A stretch of 64,000 nucleotides of DNA, taken from the NCBI GenBank assembly GCA_963847675.1, contig CAWKAP010000006.1:124001-188000 (forward strand), in the 5' to 3' direction. The notes beneath the pieces are model-generated. The model was given only the letters and a program-made list of their open reading frames with translations. It did no database searches and was not told where the DNA came from. The stretch is from JADJWR01 sp963847675 (GTDB lineage Bacteria > Pseudomonadota > Gammaproteobacteria > Burkholderiales > Burkholderiaceae_F). This document shows, piece after piece, positions 35,824-45,783 of the stretch. Every line of letters starts with the position of its first letter. Position 1 is the stretch's first letter. A program made the position numbers and the translations under genes.

Positions 35824-36861
35824 TCACTCTTCTTCCTCGACGTGATGCGTGGTCAGCGAGCGCCACAGCAGCACCGGGATGATCAGCGTGAAGACGATCA
35901 CTTCCTTGTACGCGCTGGCCCAGAACGACGAGTACGACTCGAGCAGGCCGACCAGCACCGCGCCGACCGCCGCCACCGGGTAGCTGACCAGCCCGCCGAT
36001 GATCGCGCCGACGAACCCCTTCAGCCCGATCAGGAAGCCGGTGTCGTAGTAGACGGTGGTGATCGGCGCGATCAGCACGCCGGAGAACGCGCCGATCAGC
36101 GCGCAGAGCAGGAACGTGAGCCGGCCGGCCAGCGCGGTCGGGATGCCCATCAGCCGCGCGCCCTGGCGGTTCACCGCGGTCGCGCGCAACGCCTTGCCGT
36201 ACAGCGTGCGCTCGAAGAGGAGGTAAAGGGCGACGATCAGCGCAATCGAGCAGCCGATCACCCACAGCGTCTGCATGCTGACGGTGAGGTCGCCGAGGTC
36301 GAAGCGCCCGTCCGTGAAGGGCGGCGTGCGCGAGCCCTCGGCGCCGAAGGCCACCAGCCCGAGCCCGACCATCACCACGTGCACTGCCACCGACACGATC
36401 AGCAGCACCAGCACCGAGGCCTCCGCAAGCGGCTGGTAGGCGAGCCGGTAGATCATCGGTCCGAGCGGTACCACCACCGCCAGCGCCAGCACGATCTGCA
36501 GCGGCATCGGCAATCGCGCCAGCGGCAGCGATGCCAGTACGCCCCACAGCGCGAGCGGCAGCAGCAGGTTCCAGCCGGCCACCGGCAGCAGCCGGCGCCA
36601 CGCGCGCGCGCGCAACGCGGCGAAGCCGTCGACGAGCGCCGCCAGCGCACCGGCCGCCAGCAGCAGCCACAGCGTGCCGGGCAGCCGGCCGGCCTGGACC
36701 GCCACCAGCGTCAGGGCCCCATAGGCGACGAACTCGCCCTGCGGGATGAAGATCACGCGCGTGACGGCGAACGCCAGCACCAGCGCGAGCGCCAGCAGCG
36801 CGTAGATCGCGCCGTTGGTGATGCCGTCCTGCCCCAGGATCAGGGCGATCTGGAAATCCAT
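35824..36861 (-). CDS. livH: ABC transporter permease, LivH
   Basis: The 345-residue inner-membrane protein begins MDFQIALILGQDGITNGAIY and has the LivH helix pattern, including ALRATAVNRQGARLMGIPT and FLLCALIGAFSGVLIAPI. An internal segment of about 60 residues near residues 70-130 makes it longer than the typical ~300. It forms the membrane channel with LivM for a LivK-delivered substrate. It ends in a run of acidic residues (VEEEE). It is preceded by the livK gene and a set of hairpins. Confidence 0.9.
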   Translation of the reverse strand: MDFQIALILGQDGITNGAIYALLALALVLAFAVTRVIFIPQGEFVAYGALTLVAVQAGRLPGTLWLLLAAGALAALVDGFAALRARAWRRLLPVAGWNLLLPLALWGVLASLPLARLPMPLQIVLALAVVVPLGPMIYRLAYQPLAEASVLVLLIVSVAVHVVMVGLGLVAFGAEGSRTPPFTDGRFDLGDLTVSMQTLWVIGCSIALIVALYLLFERTLYGKALRATAVNRQGARLMGIPTALAGRLTFLLCALIGAFSGVLIAPITTVYYDTGFLIGLKGFVGAIIGGLVSYPVAAVGAVLVGLLESYSSFWASAYKEVIVFTLIIPVLLWRSLTTHHVEEEE

Positions 36862-36994
36862 TCTCGCAGCCGGTGAGCGGGCCAGCGGCCCGCGGTGATG
36901 GCGCTACGCGCCCGTGACGCCCGCTGCGCAGGCCGTGAATTCACGGGCGCCGCAGGCGCCGTCACAGGCCGCGCAGCGGCCGTCACTGCTCACT
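36862..36994. repeat. Serial short hairpins between livK and livH
   Basis: The 133-bp gap contains a chain of small GC-rich palindromes (for example ggcgccgcaggcgcc and ggccgcgcagcggcc), several followed by gtcac. They sit just after the binding-protein gene in transcription order. In operons of this kind such structures lower read-through so that the binding protein is made in excess; that role is inferred. Confidence 0.5.
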
Positions 36995-38155
36995 TCACTT
37001 CGACATCTTCCAGTCGCCGTTGACGACCTGCACCATCACCGCCGCGCGCTGGTCGAGCCCGAGGTGGTCGGTGGGACTCATGTTGAAGATGCCGTGCGCG
37101 CCGGCGACGTTCTTGACGCCCTCGAGCGCGTCGCGCAGCGCGGTGCGGAAGGCCGCGGTGCCGGGCTGCCCCTTCTTCAGTGCCGCCGGAACCGCCGCCT
37201 GGAGCAGCACGCCCGCATCCCAGGCGTGGGCGCCGAAGGTTGAAACGCTGTTCTTGCCGTGCGCCTTCTCGTAGGCGTCGACGTAGGCGGTGGCCGACTT
37301 CTTCACCGGATGGTCGTTGGGCAACTGGTCGGCGACCAGCACCGGACCGGCCGGCAGCCACGTGCCTTCGCAGTCCTTGCCGCACACGCGCAGGAAGTCG
37401 CGGTTGGCCACGCCGTGCGTCTGGTAGATCGTGCCCGCATAGCCGCGTTCCTTCAGCGTCTTCTGCGGCAGCGCCGCCGGCGTGCCGGAGCCGGCGATCA
37501 GCACCGCATCCGGGCGGGCCGAGATGACCTTCAGCACCTGGCCGGTCACCGAAGTGTCGGTGCGCTGGTAACGCTCGTTGGCGAGGATCTTCACGCCACG
37601 CGCCTCGGCGATGGTCGAGAAGACGTTCCACCACCCTTCGCCGTAGGCGTCGGCGAAGCCGATGAAGCCGACCGATTTGATGCCATTGGCAAGCATGTGG
37701 CCGACGATCACCACCGCCATCATCTGGTCGTTCTGCGGCGTCTTGAACACCCAGCGCCGCTTGGCGTCGACCGGCTCGACGATACGGCTGGAGGCCGCCA
37801 TCGCGATCATCGGCGTCTCGGTCTCGGCGGCGATGTCGATCATCGCCAGCGAGTTCGGCGTGATCGTCGAGCCGACGATGACATCGACCTTGTCCTCGGA
37901 GATCATCTTGCGCGTGTTCTTGACCGCCGTGGTGGTGTCGGAGGCGTCGTCAAGGACGATGTACTGGATCTTGCGCCCGCCGATCGATTGGGGCATCAGC
38001 GCGATCGTGTTGCGCTCGGGAATGCCGAGCGAGGCCGCCGGCCCGGTGGCCGAGACGGTCACGCCGACCTTGATGTCCTGCGCCGTGACCTGCGCGGCGC
38101 CGAGAGCGAGCGCCGGTGCAACCAGCGCCACCAGCAATTTCAGTTTGAGTTTCAT
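36995..38155 (-). CDS. livK: ABC transporter substrate-binding protein, LivK-like
   Basis: The 386-residue precursor has a signal peptide (MKLKLKLLVALVAPALALG, cut near VTAQ) and the periplasmic leucine-binding type I fold: IKVGVTVSATGPAASLGIP at the N-terminus, IVGSTITPNSLAM, and GSGTPAALPQKTLKERGY. The pattern fits the subgroup that binds aromatic or aliphatic acids as well as amino acids. It is first in the liv operon and 142 bp downstream of the paa thiolase gene, so uptake of phenylacetate or a related acid is plausible but unproven. Confidence 0.88.
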   Translation of the reverse strand: MKLKLKLLVALVAPALALGAAQVTAQDIKVGVTVSATGPAASLGIPERNTIALMPQSIGGRKIQYIVLDDASDTTTAVKNTRKMISEDKVDVIVGSTITPNSLAMIDIAAETETPMIAMAASSRIVEPVDAKRRWVFKTPQNDQMMAVVIVGHMLANGIKSVGFIGFADAYGEGWWNVFSTIAEARGVKILANERYQRTDTSVTGQVLKVISARPDAVLIAGSGTPAALPQKTLKERGYAGTIYQTHGVANRDFLRVCGKDCEGTWLPAGPVLVADQLPNDHPVKKSATAYVDAYEKAHGKNSVSTFGAHAWDAGVLLQAAVPAALKKGQPGTAAFRTALRDALEGVKNVAGAHGIFNMSPTDHLGLDQRAAVMVQVVNGDWKMSK

Positions 38156-38297
38156 GTGTCTCCTCCTGCTCTGTTGCGACTGTCGGAAAAAAGGGAAACC
38201 GTGATTTCAGGGCGCCGACTTCACCCCGCGGCCAGGCACTGCAGGAACAACATCAGACCAGAATACGTTGCAAATACCTTGCTGCATGCGAAGAAAT

Positions 38298-39497
<1,200 letters not shown>

Positions 39498-39507
39498 CGT
39501 TTCTCCC

Positions 39508-40176
39508 TCATGCCACTTGGCGCAACGTCCGCCCCGCGCTTCGGCTCACGCGCCGGCTCCCCGTGCCGCCCGCATCGGGCCACGGCTGGATTGCCGACAC
39601 GCCGCGCAGGAACAGGTCGGCCACCACCGGTGCCATGTCGGCATAGTGCACCGGCCCCTCGTCCTTCAGCCACGTGAAAGTCCAGTTGATCATGCCGAAC
39701 AGTGTCATCGTCACCGGCTTCAGCAGGCTGCTCGCGGCCAGCTGCGGCGCCGCTGCGGCAACCGCGTCCGCGTACGCCTGCACCACGCGCCGCTGCTTGG
39801 CATTGATCTGGTTGCGATGCGCGGGCTTCAGGTACTTGACGTCCTGGACGAGTACGCGGTGATAGACGGCGGCGTCCTCGTAGGCGGCCATGAACCGCTC
39901 GATCAGCTGGCGCAACCGCGCCGGCGGCGCCAGCGGCTCCCCGTCGACCGCGGCGATGATCGCCAGCAGGCTGTCCAGGTAGCGGTCGGCGATATCGAAC
40001 AGCAGCTGCTCCTTGTCGCGGTAATAGTGGTACAGCAGCGCCTTCGAGATGCCGCAGGAGCGCGCCAGCTCCGCGATCGGCGTCACCGGATAGCCGTGGC
40101 GGGCAAACAGCTGCGCCGCCGAGGCGCGAATCGCGTCACGGTGCTGCTCGAAGGATGCTGACCGGGTCCGGCTCAT
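39508..40176 (-). CDS. paaR: TetR-family regulator, probable PaaR
   Basis: The 222-residue protein has an N-terminal HTH (IAELARSCGISKALLYHYYRDKEQ in two parts) and a helical ligand domain with YHRVLVQDVKYLKPAHRNQI. Betaproteobacterial paa clusters are usually controlled by a TetR protein, PaaR, that leaves DNA on binding phenylacetyl-CoA. The gene lies between the thiolase and paaE, which supports this role. The start ATG 40176 gives MSRTRSASFEQHRD. A candidate operator lies at 48733-48748. Confidence 0.85.
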   Translation of the reverse strand: MSRTRSASFEQHRDAIRASAAQLFARHGYPVTPIAELARSCGISKALLYHYYRDKEQLLFDIADRYLDSLLAIIAAVDGEPLAPPARLRQLIERFMAAYEDAAVYHRVLVQDVKYLKPAHRNQINAKQRRVVQAYADAVAAAAPQLAASSLLKPVTMTLFGMINWTFTWLKDEGPVHYADMAPVVADLFLRGVSAIQPWPDAGGTGSRRVSRSAGRTLRQVA

Positions 40177-40348
40177 GGCCCGGGCGGCGCGGGTGTACGC
40201 ATCGCTTCGCGATGCACGTGCACCCGCGCTGGAAAAATTGGCGCGCCGCCCTTCGGGCGGCCGGGCGGGCGGCGCGATGACAACTGCCACGCAAGACCAC
40301 CGCGGCGTGCAGCGGGCGTGGCGAGGTCTGCGCACATCGTCGTCTTCC

Positions 40349-41416
40349 CTATCGGTCGTCGAAGGAGATGACCACCCGCGGCGTCAGCGGGTAGGACTGG
40401 CAGGTCAGGACGAATCCTGCGGCGACTTCGTGCGGCTCGAGGGCGTAGTTCTTGGCCATCTTCACTTCGCCTTCGAGAAGCCTGGCGCGGCAGGTGCTGC
40501 ACATGCCGCCCTGGCACGAGAACGGCAGGTCGATGCCGGCGGCGCGGCCGGCGTCGAGGATCGAATGCTGGCCGCGGTGGAAATCGATCTCGCGCCGCAC
40601 GCCGTCGACGACCAGTGTCACGCGCGCCTCGGCCGCCTCGCCGTCGTCGACCGGCGCCCACGCGGCGGCGCCGGGCACGCCGAAGCGCTCGACGTGCACG
40701 TGCTCGCGCGGCAGGCCGGCGGCGAGCAGCGCGCCTTCGACCTCGTCGATCATCGACGCCGGGCCGCAGACGAACGCCTCGTCGATCCCGTCGACCGGGA
40801 TCAGCGCCTCGAGAAACGCGCGCGCCTTGGCCGCATCGATGCGGCCGTTGAACAGTTCGATCTCCTGCTCCTCGCGCGAGAAGACGTTGAACAGCTCGAA
40901 GCGGGCGAGGTAGCGGTCCTTCAGCTCCCACAGCGCCTCGTGGAACATCGTGTTCGCCAGCCGTCGGTTGCCGTAGACGAGCGTGAAGCGAGAGCGCGGC
41001 TCGCGCGCCAGCGTCGTGCGGATCAGCGACAGCACCGGCGTGATGCCGCTGCCGGCGGCGAACGCGACGTAGTGCCTCGCCCGACTGGCGTCGAGCGGCG
41101 TGAAGAAGCGGCCCTCCGGCGTCATCACGTCGATCGAGTCGCCGGCCCTCAACGACTCGTTGGCCCAGACGGAGAACTGACCGCCCGGCACCTTCTTGAT
41201 CGCCACGCGCAGCTCGCCGTCGTCGACCCCGGAGAGAATCGAATACGAGCGGCGCACGTCCTCGTCGCCGAACTGCCTGCGCAGGTTCAGGTGCTGGCCC
41301 TGCACGAAGCGGTACTCGTCGGCGAGCTCTGCCGGCACCTCGAAGGCGAGGCTCACGCACTCCGGCGTTTCGCGACGCACTTCCCTGATGCGCAGGCGAT
41401 GGAACCTCGGCGTCAT
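40349..41416 (-). CDS. paaE: Phenylacetyl-CoA epoxidase, reductase subunit
   Basis: The 355-residue protein has an FNR-like module (FAD site RRSYSILSG, NAD site AAGSGITPVLSLIRT) and a C-terminal plant-type [2Fe-2S] ferredoxin domain with ligands in CQGGMCSTCRARL and a later Cys in VLTCQSYP. It passes electrons from NADPH to the PaaA di-iron centre. It is last of paaA-B-C-D-E on the minus strand; the start ATG 41416 is 14 bp after paaD. Confidence 0.95.
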   Translation of the reverse strand: MTPRFHRLRIREVRRETPECVSLAFEVPAELADEYRFVQGQHLNLRRQFGDEDVRRSYSILSGVDDGELRVAIKKVPGGQFSVWANESLRAGDSIDVMTPEGRFFTPLDASRARHYVAFAAGSGITPVLSLIRTTLAREPRSRFTLVYGNRRLANTMFHEALWELKDRYLARFELFNVFSREEQEIELFNGRIDAAKARAFLEALIPVDGIDEAFVCGPASMIDEVEGALLAAGLPREHVHVERFGVPGAAAWAPVDDGEAAEARVTLVVDGVRREIDFHRGQHSILDAGRAAGIDLPFSCQGGMCSTCRARLLEGEVKMAKNYALEPHEVAAGFVLTCQSYPLTPRVVISFDDR

Positions 41417-41430
41417 GACGTCGTCGCCCC

Positions 41431-41922
41431 TCAGATCGGCTTGAAGTGCTCGAACGGCTCGCGGCAGTCGCGGCAGCGGTACAGCGCCTTGCAGGCGGTC
41501 GCACCGAAGGCCGACAGCCGCTCGGTGTTCGCGCTGCCGCACAGCGGACAGTCGACGCGCGCCACGAAACCGATCGGCCGTTCCTTGCCGGCTGCGGCCG
41601 CGCCGCCGCCGGGCGGCGCGATGCCGTAGCGGCGCAGCTTCTCCTGCGCCGCGGGGGAGATCCAGTCGGTCGTCCATGGCGGCGCGAGCCTCGTCTCGAC
41701 CCGAACGTCGGCCGCGCCCGCATCGCGCAACGCGTCGACGATCGAACGCGCGATGGCCTCGGTGGCGGGGCACCCGGAGTAGGTCGGCGTGACGACGACC
41801 TGCACCGCCTGCGCGGACGCGGCCACCTCGCGCACGATGCCCAGTTCGGTCACCGAGATCACCGGGATCTCCGGGTCGGCGACCCGCCCCAGCACGTCCC
41901 ACGCCTGCTCGGTCGTCAGCAT
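41431..41922 (-). CDS. paaD: Phenylacetyl-CoA epoxidase subunit PaaD
   Basis: The 163-residue protein has the MIP18/SufT-like domain (VADPEIPVISVTELGIVREV, TYSGCPATEAI) and a C-terminal zinc ribbon-like CPLCGSANT with CRDCREPF. PaaD is thought to help assemble or repair the iron centre of the epoxidase. It lies 4 bp after paaC and 14 bp before paaE. Length and motifs agree with the family. Confidence 0.93.
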   Translation of the reverse strand: MLTTEQAWDVLGRVADPEIPVISVTELGIVREVAASAQAVQVVVTPTYSGCPATEAIARSIVDALRDAGAADVRVETRLAPPWTTDWISPAAQEKLRRYGIAPPGGGAAAAGKERPIGFVARVDCPLCGSANTERLSAFGATACKALYRCRDCREPFEHFKPI

Positions 41923-41926
41923 TGCG

Positions 41927-42698
41927 CTACCACCTCGCCCCAGGATGGGCGCGCTGCAGGACCTGCATCTCCGCCAGCAGATGGCCCATGTGCTCGCTGT
42001 GCCGGCCTTCCTTGCCGCGCGAAAGGAACGGCGTTCTCGCCGGCACCTTCAGCGTGGCCACCTCGAGAACCGGCCGCACGGACGCTTCCCACGCCGTGGC
42101 CAGCGACGACCAGGCCGGGCCGATGCCGGCCGCGGTCGGCCTGCTCGTCAGTCGCGGTCGGCGAGAAGAACTCGGCCGTGTAGGGCCACAGGTAGTCGAG
42201 CGCGCGCTGCATCCGTGCGTGCGATTCCTCGGTGCCGTCGCCGAGCCGCACCGTCCAGTCCGACGCGTGCTGCAGGTGGTAGCGCGTTTCCTTGGCACTC
42301 TTGCCGGCGATCGCGGCGAGCTGCGCGTCGCCGGAGCCCGCCAGTGCCTGCCAGAGCTGCATCTGAAAAGCGGCGAACAGGCAGTTGCGCAGGGAGGTGC
42401 GGCCGAAGTCCTCGTTCGGCAGTTCGCAGATCGTGAGGCTTCGGTACTCGTGCTCGGCGCGCAGGAACGCCAGCGCGTCCTCGTCGCGCCCCCGGCCCTC
42501 GAGGCTGCCGGCGTGCGTGAGCAGCAGCCGCGCCTGGCCGATCAGGTCGAGGGCGGTATTGGTGAGCGCGATGTCCTCCTCGATCACCGGTCCGTGCCCG
42601 CACCACTCGGACAGCCGCTGGCCGAGGATCAGCGCGCTGTCGGCGATGCGCAGCACGTAGTCGAGGTGGGCGGTCGATGATGCAACTGCAACGATCAT
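41927..42698 (-). CDS. paaC: Phenylacetyl-CoA epoxidase structural subunit PaaC; one frameshift
   Basis: The first 190 residues read normally (LDYVLRIADSALILGQRLSE, IALTNTALDLIGQARLLLTH, SAKETRYHLQHASDWTVRLG). Near 42136 one extra G (gcc|G|acc) moves the frame; the rest continues as AAGIGPAWSSLATAWEASV to TAG at 41927. PaaC is the catalytically silent ferritin-like partner that scaffolds PaaA. All flanking paa genes are intact, so a sequencing error is more likely than a true mutation. Confidence 0.9.
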
Positions 42699-42751
42699 TT
42701 GGTTTCCTGAAACTGGCGTCGGTCCGAAAGCAACGACAAGAAACTGGATCC

Positions 42752-42773
42752 CCGCTTACGTGGGGATGACGGC
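42752..42773. repeat. Single REP-like palindrome upstream of paaC
   Basis: The sequence ccccgcttacgtggggatga matches one arm of the doublet at 44224-44303 (ccccgcttgcgcggggacga). It lies between paaB and paaC in transcription order and forms a short hairpin (cccc...gggg). Its role is unknown; it may affect mRNA stability. Confidence 0.55.
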
Positions 42774-42823
42774 GCTGTTTCCGTTCGCCGCGAGGCTCGG
42801 CCTCTCGCTCACGGACAGCGCCG

Positions 42824-43111
42824 TCACATGTGATTCACTTCGTCGGGCAGCGTGTAGAAGGTCGGATGCCGGTAGATCTTGTCCTCGGCCGGATCGAACA
42901 TCTCCGGCTTGGCATCGGGATCCGAGGCATGGATCTGGTCGGCGCGCACGACCCAGAGGCTCACGCCCTCCATGCGCCGCGTGTAGACGTCGCGCGCGTT
43001 GGTGAGCGCCATCTTCGCGTCCGGCGCGTGCACGCTGCCGCAGTGCTTGTGGTCCAGCCCGCCCTTGCTGCGGATGAAGACTTCCCACAGCGGCCATTCG
43101 TTCCTGCTCAT
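42824..43111 (-). CDS. paaB: Phenylacetyl-CoA epoxidase subunit PaaB
   Basis: The 95-residue protein begins MSRNEWPLWEVFIRSKGGLD and has HCGSVHAPDAKMALTNARDV and VWVVRADQI-type segments of PaaB. It bridges PaaA-PaaC heterodimers and is needed for electron transfer from PaaE. It lies between paaA and paaC with a hairpin upstream. Length agrees with the family. Confidence 0.95.
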   Translation of the reverse strand: MSRNEWPLWEVFIRSKGGLDHKHCGSVHAPDAKMALTNARDVYTRRMEGVSLWVVRADQIHASDPDAKPEMFDPAEDKIYRHPTFYTLPDEVNHM

Positions 43112-43129
43112 CAGCGAAGCTCCTGAAAT

Positions 43130-43156
43130 CGCCCCTCCCCTTCAAGGGGAGGGGCG
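43130..43156. terminator. Intra-operon hairpin between paaA and paaB
   Basis: An 11-bp perfect stem (cgcccctcccc/ggggaggggcg) with loop ttcaa lies in the 80-bp gap after the paaA stop. No T-run follows, so it is more likely an attenuator or mRNA-processing structure than a full terminator. It would favour paaA expression over distal genes. Confidence 0.5.
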
Positions 43157-43191
43157 GGGGTGGGGATGGGTTTCCTGATCACCACAGACAC

Positions 43192-44202
43192 TCAGGCCGC
43201 CAGCGCGTCGCGACGGCGCTGCTTGTCCGCGTGCGCCAGTGCCGCCTCGCGCACCCACGCGCCGTCTTCCCACGCCTTGACCCGATCGGCCAGCCGGTCG
43301 CGGTTGCACTGGCCGTGCCCGTTGACGACGTTCCAGAACTCCTGCCAGTCGATCGGCCCGAAATCCCAGTGGCCGCGCGCCTCGTTCCACGACAGCGCCG
43401 GATCGGGCAGCGTCACGCCGAGCACCCCGGCCTGCGGCACCGTCGCGTCGACGAACTTCTGCCGCAGGTCGTCGTTGCTGATCCGCTTGATGCCCCACTT
43501 GATCGAGTCGCCGGAGTGCTTCGACTCCGAATCGTGCGGGCCGAACATCATCAGCGCCGGCCACCACCAGCGGTTCACGGCGTCCTGCACCATGTCGCGC
43601 TGCTCGGCCGTCCCTTTCATCATCGTCAGCAGCAGGTCGTAGCCCTGCCGCTGGTGGAACGACTCCTCCTTGCAGATGCGGATCATCGCGCGTGCGTACG
43701 GGCCGTACGAGCAGCGGCACAGCGGAATCTGGTTCATGATCGCCGCGCCGTCGACCAGCCAGCCGATCACGCCGATGTCGGCCCAGTTCAGCGTCGGGTA
43801 GTTGAAGATCGACGAGTACTTGGCCTTGCCCGAGTGCAGCGCGTCGACGAGGTCGTCGCGCGAGACGCCGAGCGTCTCGGCCGCCGCGTACAGGTACATG
43901 CCGTGGCCGCCTTCGTCCTGCACCTTGGCGAGCAGAATGGCCTTGCGCTTCAGGCTCGGCGCGCGCGTGATCCAGTTGCCCTCGGGCAGCATGCCGACGA
44001 TCTCCGAGTGCGCGTGCTGGCTGATCTGCCGCACCAGCGTCCGGCGGTAGGCCTCCGGCATCCAGTCCTTCGGTTCGACGAATTCGCCGCGCGCGACCCT
44101 GGCGTCGAACTCCGCTTCGTACTCGGCGTCCTTCAGCGAGCGCGGCCCGCGCTGCGCCTCGTCCTTGCCGCCCTGCGGGATGTCGATGGCTTGTGTGTAC
44201 AT
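43192..44202 (-). CDS. paaA: Phenylacetyl-CoA epoxidase catalytic subunit PaaA
   Basis: The 336-residue ferritin-like enzyme has di-iron ligands in HSEIVGMLPEGNW, KVQDEGGHGMYLYAA (E-x-x-H) and CKEESFHQRQGYDLL (E-x-x-H). It inserts one oxygen atom into phenylacetyl-CoA to form the ring 1,2-epoxide. The start ATG 44202 (MYTQAIDIPQGG) is preceded by GGAG at 7 bp; a TTG six bases upstream is less likely. It opens the paaABCDE block. Confidence 0.95.
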   Translation of the reverse strand: MYTQAIDIPQGGKDEAQRGPRSLKDAEYEAEFDARVARGEFVEPKDWMPEAYRRTLVRQISQHAHSEIVGMLPEGNWITRAPSLKRKAILLAKVQDEGGHGMYLYAAAETLGVSRDDLVDALHSGKAKYSSIFNYPTLNWADIGVIGWLVDGAAIMNQIPLCRCSYGPYARAMIRICKEESFHQRQGYDLLLTMMKGTAEQRDMVQDAVNRWWWPALMMFGPHDSESKHSGDSIKWGIKRISNDDLRQKFVDATVPQAGVLGVTLPDPALSWNEARGHWDFGPIDWQEFWNVVNGHGQCNRDRLADRVKAWEDGAWVREAALAHADKQRRRDALAA

Positions 44203-44223
44203 GGGCAACTCCGTGTGCTTAGG

Positions 44224-44303
44224 GTGTCATTCCCGCGCAAGCGGGAATCCAGCGTCGTTGAACAAAGGACACTGGGTCCCCGCTTGCGCGGGGACGACAC
44301 GGA
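44224..44303. repeat. REP doublet (two inverted palindromes) between paaK and paaA
   Basis: Two related hairpins face each other: tcattcccgcgcaagcggga and, inverted, ccccgcttgcgcggggacga, separated by about 35 bp. This head-to-head REP/BIME-like layout is frequent between genes in beta- and gammaproteobacteria. A third arm lies at 42752. No coding content is seen. Confidence 0.7.
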
Positions 44304-44325
44304 TGGTCAAGTGGCCGTCGCGCCG

Positions 44326-45639
44326 TCATTTCGGTCGCTTGTCCAGGATCCTCTTCGCCTTGCCGACCGAACGCTCGACGCCGCCGGGCAGCGCGAGACG
44401 AACGGTCGCGGTCACGCCGACGTAGGCCTTGACGTTGTGCTCCAGCTTGCGCGCCGCCTCGTGGCGCGCCTCCTGCGCCCCGTAGGCGAGGTCGGGGCCC
44501 ATTTCGACGTGCACCGTCAGCTCGTCGAGGTTGTCCGGCCGCGTCACCTCGAGCATGTAGTACGGCGTCAGTTCCGGCTGCTTGAGGATCAGTTCCTCGA
44601 CCTGGGTCGGGAAGAGATTGACGCCGCGGATGATCAGCATGTCGTCCGAGCGGCCGGTGATCTTCTCCATCCTGCGCATGCTGCGCGCGGTCGGCGGCAG
44701 CAGGCGCGTCAGGTCGCGCGTGCGGTAGCGGATCATCGGCAGCGCTTCCTTGGTGAGCGTGGTGAACACGAGTTCACCCTTCTCGCCGTCGGGAAGCACC
44801 GCGCCGGTCTCGGGATCGATGATCTCCGGATAAAAGTGGTCTTCCCACACCGTCAGGCCGTCCTTGGTCTCGATGCATTCCTGCGCGACCCCGGGCCCGA
44901 TGATCTCGCTCAGGCCGTAGATGTCGATCGCGTCGAGACCGACTTTGGCCTCGATCGCCTGCCGCATCGCCGGCGTCCACGGCTCGGCGCCGAAGATGCC
45001 GATTCTCAGCGAGGTCGACCTCGGGTCGATGCCCTGCCGCTCCATCTCCTCGGCAATCGCCAGCATGTACGACGGCGTGACCATGATCACGCTCGGCCCG
45101 AAGTCCTGGATCAGCTGCACCTGGCGCTCGGTCATGCCGCCCGACATCGGGATCACCGTGCAGCCGAGCTTCTCCGCGCCGTAGTGCGCGCCGAGGCCGC
45201 CGGTGAACAGGCCGTAGCCGTAGGCGACGTGCACCAGGTCGCCGGGCCGGCCGCCGGCGGCGCGGATCGAGCGCGCCATCACCGTGGCCCAGGTGTCGAT
45301 GTCCTTCGCCGTGTAGCCGACCACGGTCGGCTTTCCGGTGGTGCCGCTCGAGGCATGGATGCGCACCACCTTCTCGCGCGGCACCGCAAACAGCCCGAAC
45401 GGATAGTTGTCGCGCAGGTCGGCCTTGGTCGAGAACGGGAATTTCGCCAGATCCTCCAGCGAGTTCAGGTCCGTCGGCCTGACGCCGGCGGCTTCGAACT
45501 TGCGCCGGTAGTGCGGCACGTTGTCGTAGGCCTGCGCCAGCGACCATCGGAGCCGCTCGAACTGCAGTGTGCGCAGTTCGTCGCGGCTGGCGCGTTCGAT
45601 CGGCTCCAGTTCTCCGGGGGCAGGGATCTTGGCGGTCAT
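44326..45639 (-). CDS. paaK: Phenylacetate-CoA ligase
   Basis: The 437-residue AMP-forming ligase has the P-loop VRIHASSGTTGKPTVVG, IDIYGLSEIIGPG, the Asp in YRTRDLTRLL and the C-terminal hinge ITGRSDDMLIIRGVNLFPTQ. It activates phenylacetate with ATP and CoA, the entry step of the pathway. Length is normal for PaaK. It lies between paaI (upstream, separated by a palindromic element) and paaA. Confidence 0.95.
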   Translation of the reverse strand: MTAKIPAPGELEPIERASRDELRTLQFERLRWSLAQAYDNVPHYRRKFEAAGVRPTDLNSLEDLAKFPFSTKADLRDNYPFGLFAVPREKVVRIHASSGTTGKPTVVGYTAKDIDTWATVMARSIRAAGGRPGDLVHVAYGYGLFTGGLGAHYGAEKLGCTVIPMSGGMTERQVQLIQDFGPSVIMVTPSYMLAIAEEMERQGIDPRSTSLRIGIFGAEPWTPAMRQAIEAKVGLDAIDIYGLSEIIGPGVAQECIETKDGLTVWEDHFYPEIIDPETGAVLPDGEKGELVFTTLTKEALPMIRYRTRDLTRLLPPTARSMRRMEKITGRSDDMLIIRGVNLFPTQVEELILKQPELTPYYMLEVTRPDNLDELTVHVEMGPDLAYGAQEARHEAARKLEHNVKAYVGVTATVRLALPGGVERSVGKAKRILDKRPK

Positions 45640-45658
45640 TGTCCTTCCTCCGCATTTG

Positions 45659-45783
45659 AAAAGCCGTGGAGAAACCGTAGCGAGCGCCCCGAGGTTGCGC
45701 CGAGGAGCGGAGACGTACAGACGCGTACGTTGAGCACCGGAGGCGCAAGATCGGGGCGCGCAGTAGGTTCATCCACGGCTTTT
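45659..45783. mobile_element. MITE-like palindromic element between paaI and paaK
   Basis: The 125-bp stretch begins aaaagccgtgga and ends tccacggctttt, a perfect 12-bp terminal inverted repeat. The arms stay similar for about 43 bp (both contain gcgccccga), and the centre holds a small palindrome acgtac/gtacgt. It carries no gene and fills nearly the whole gap, ending on the first base of the paaI stop. The layout is that of a non-autonomous mobile palindrome; the parent transposase is not in the window. Confidence 0.65.

Noticed and set aside
44224..44303. Short CRISPR-like array from the repeated ccccgctt arms
   Set aside because: The units are inverted rather than direct repeats and only two or three occur, as in REP elements.
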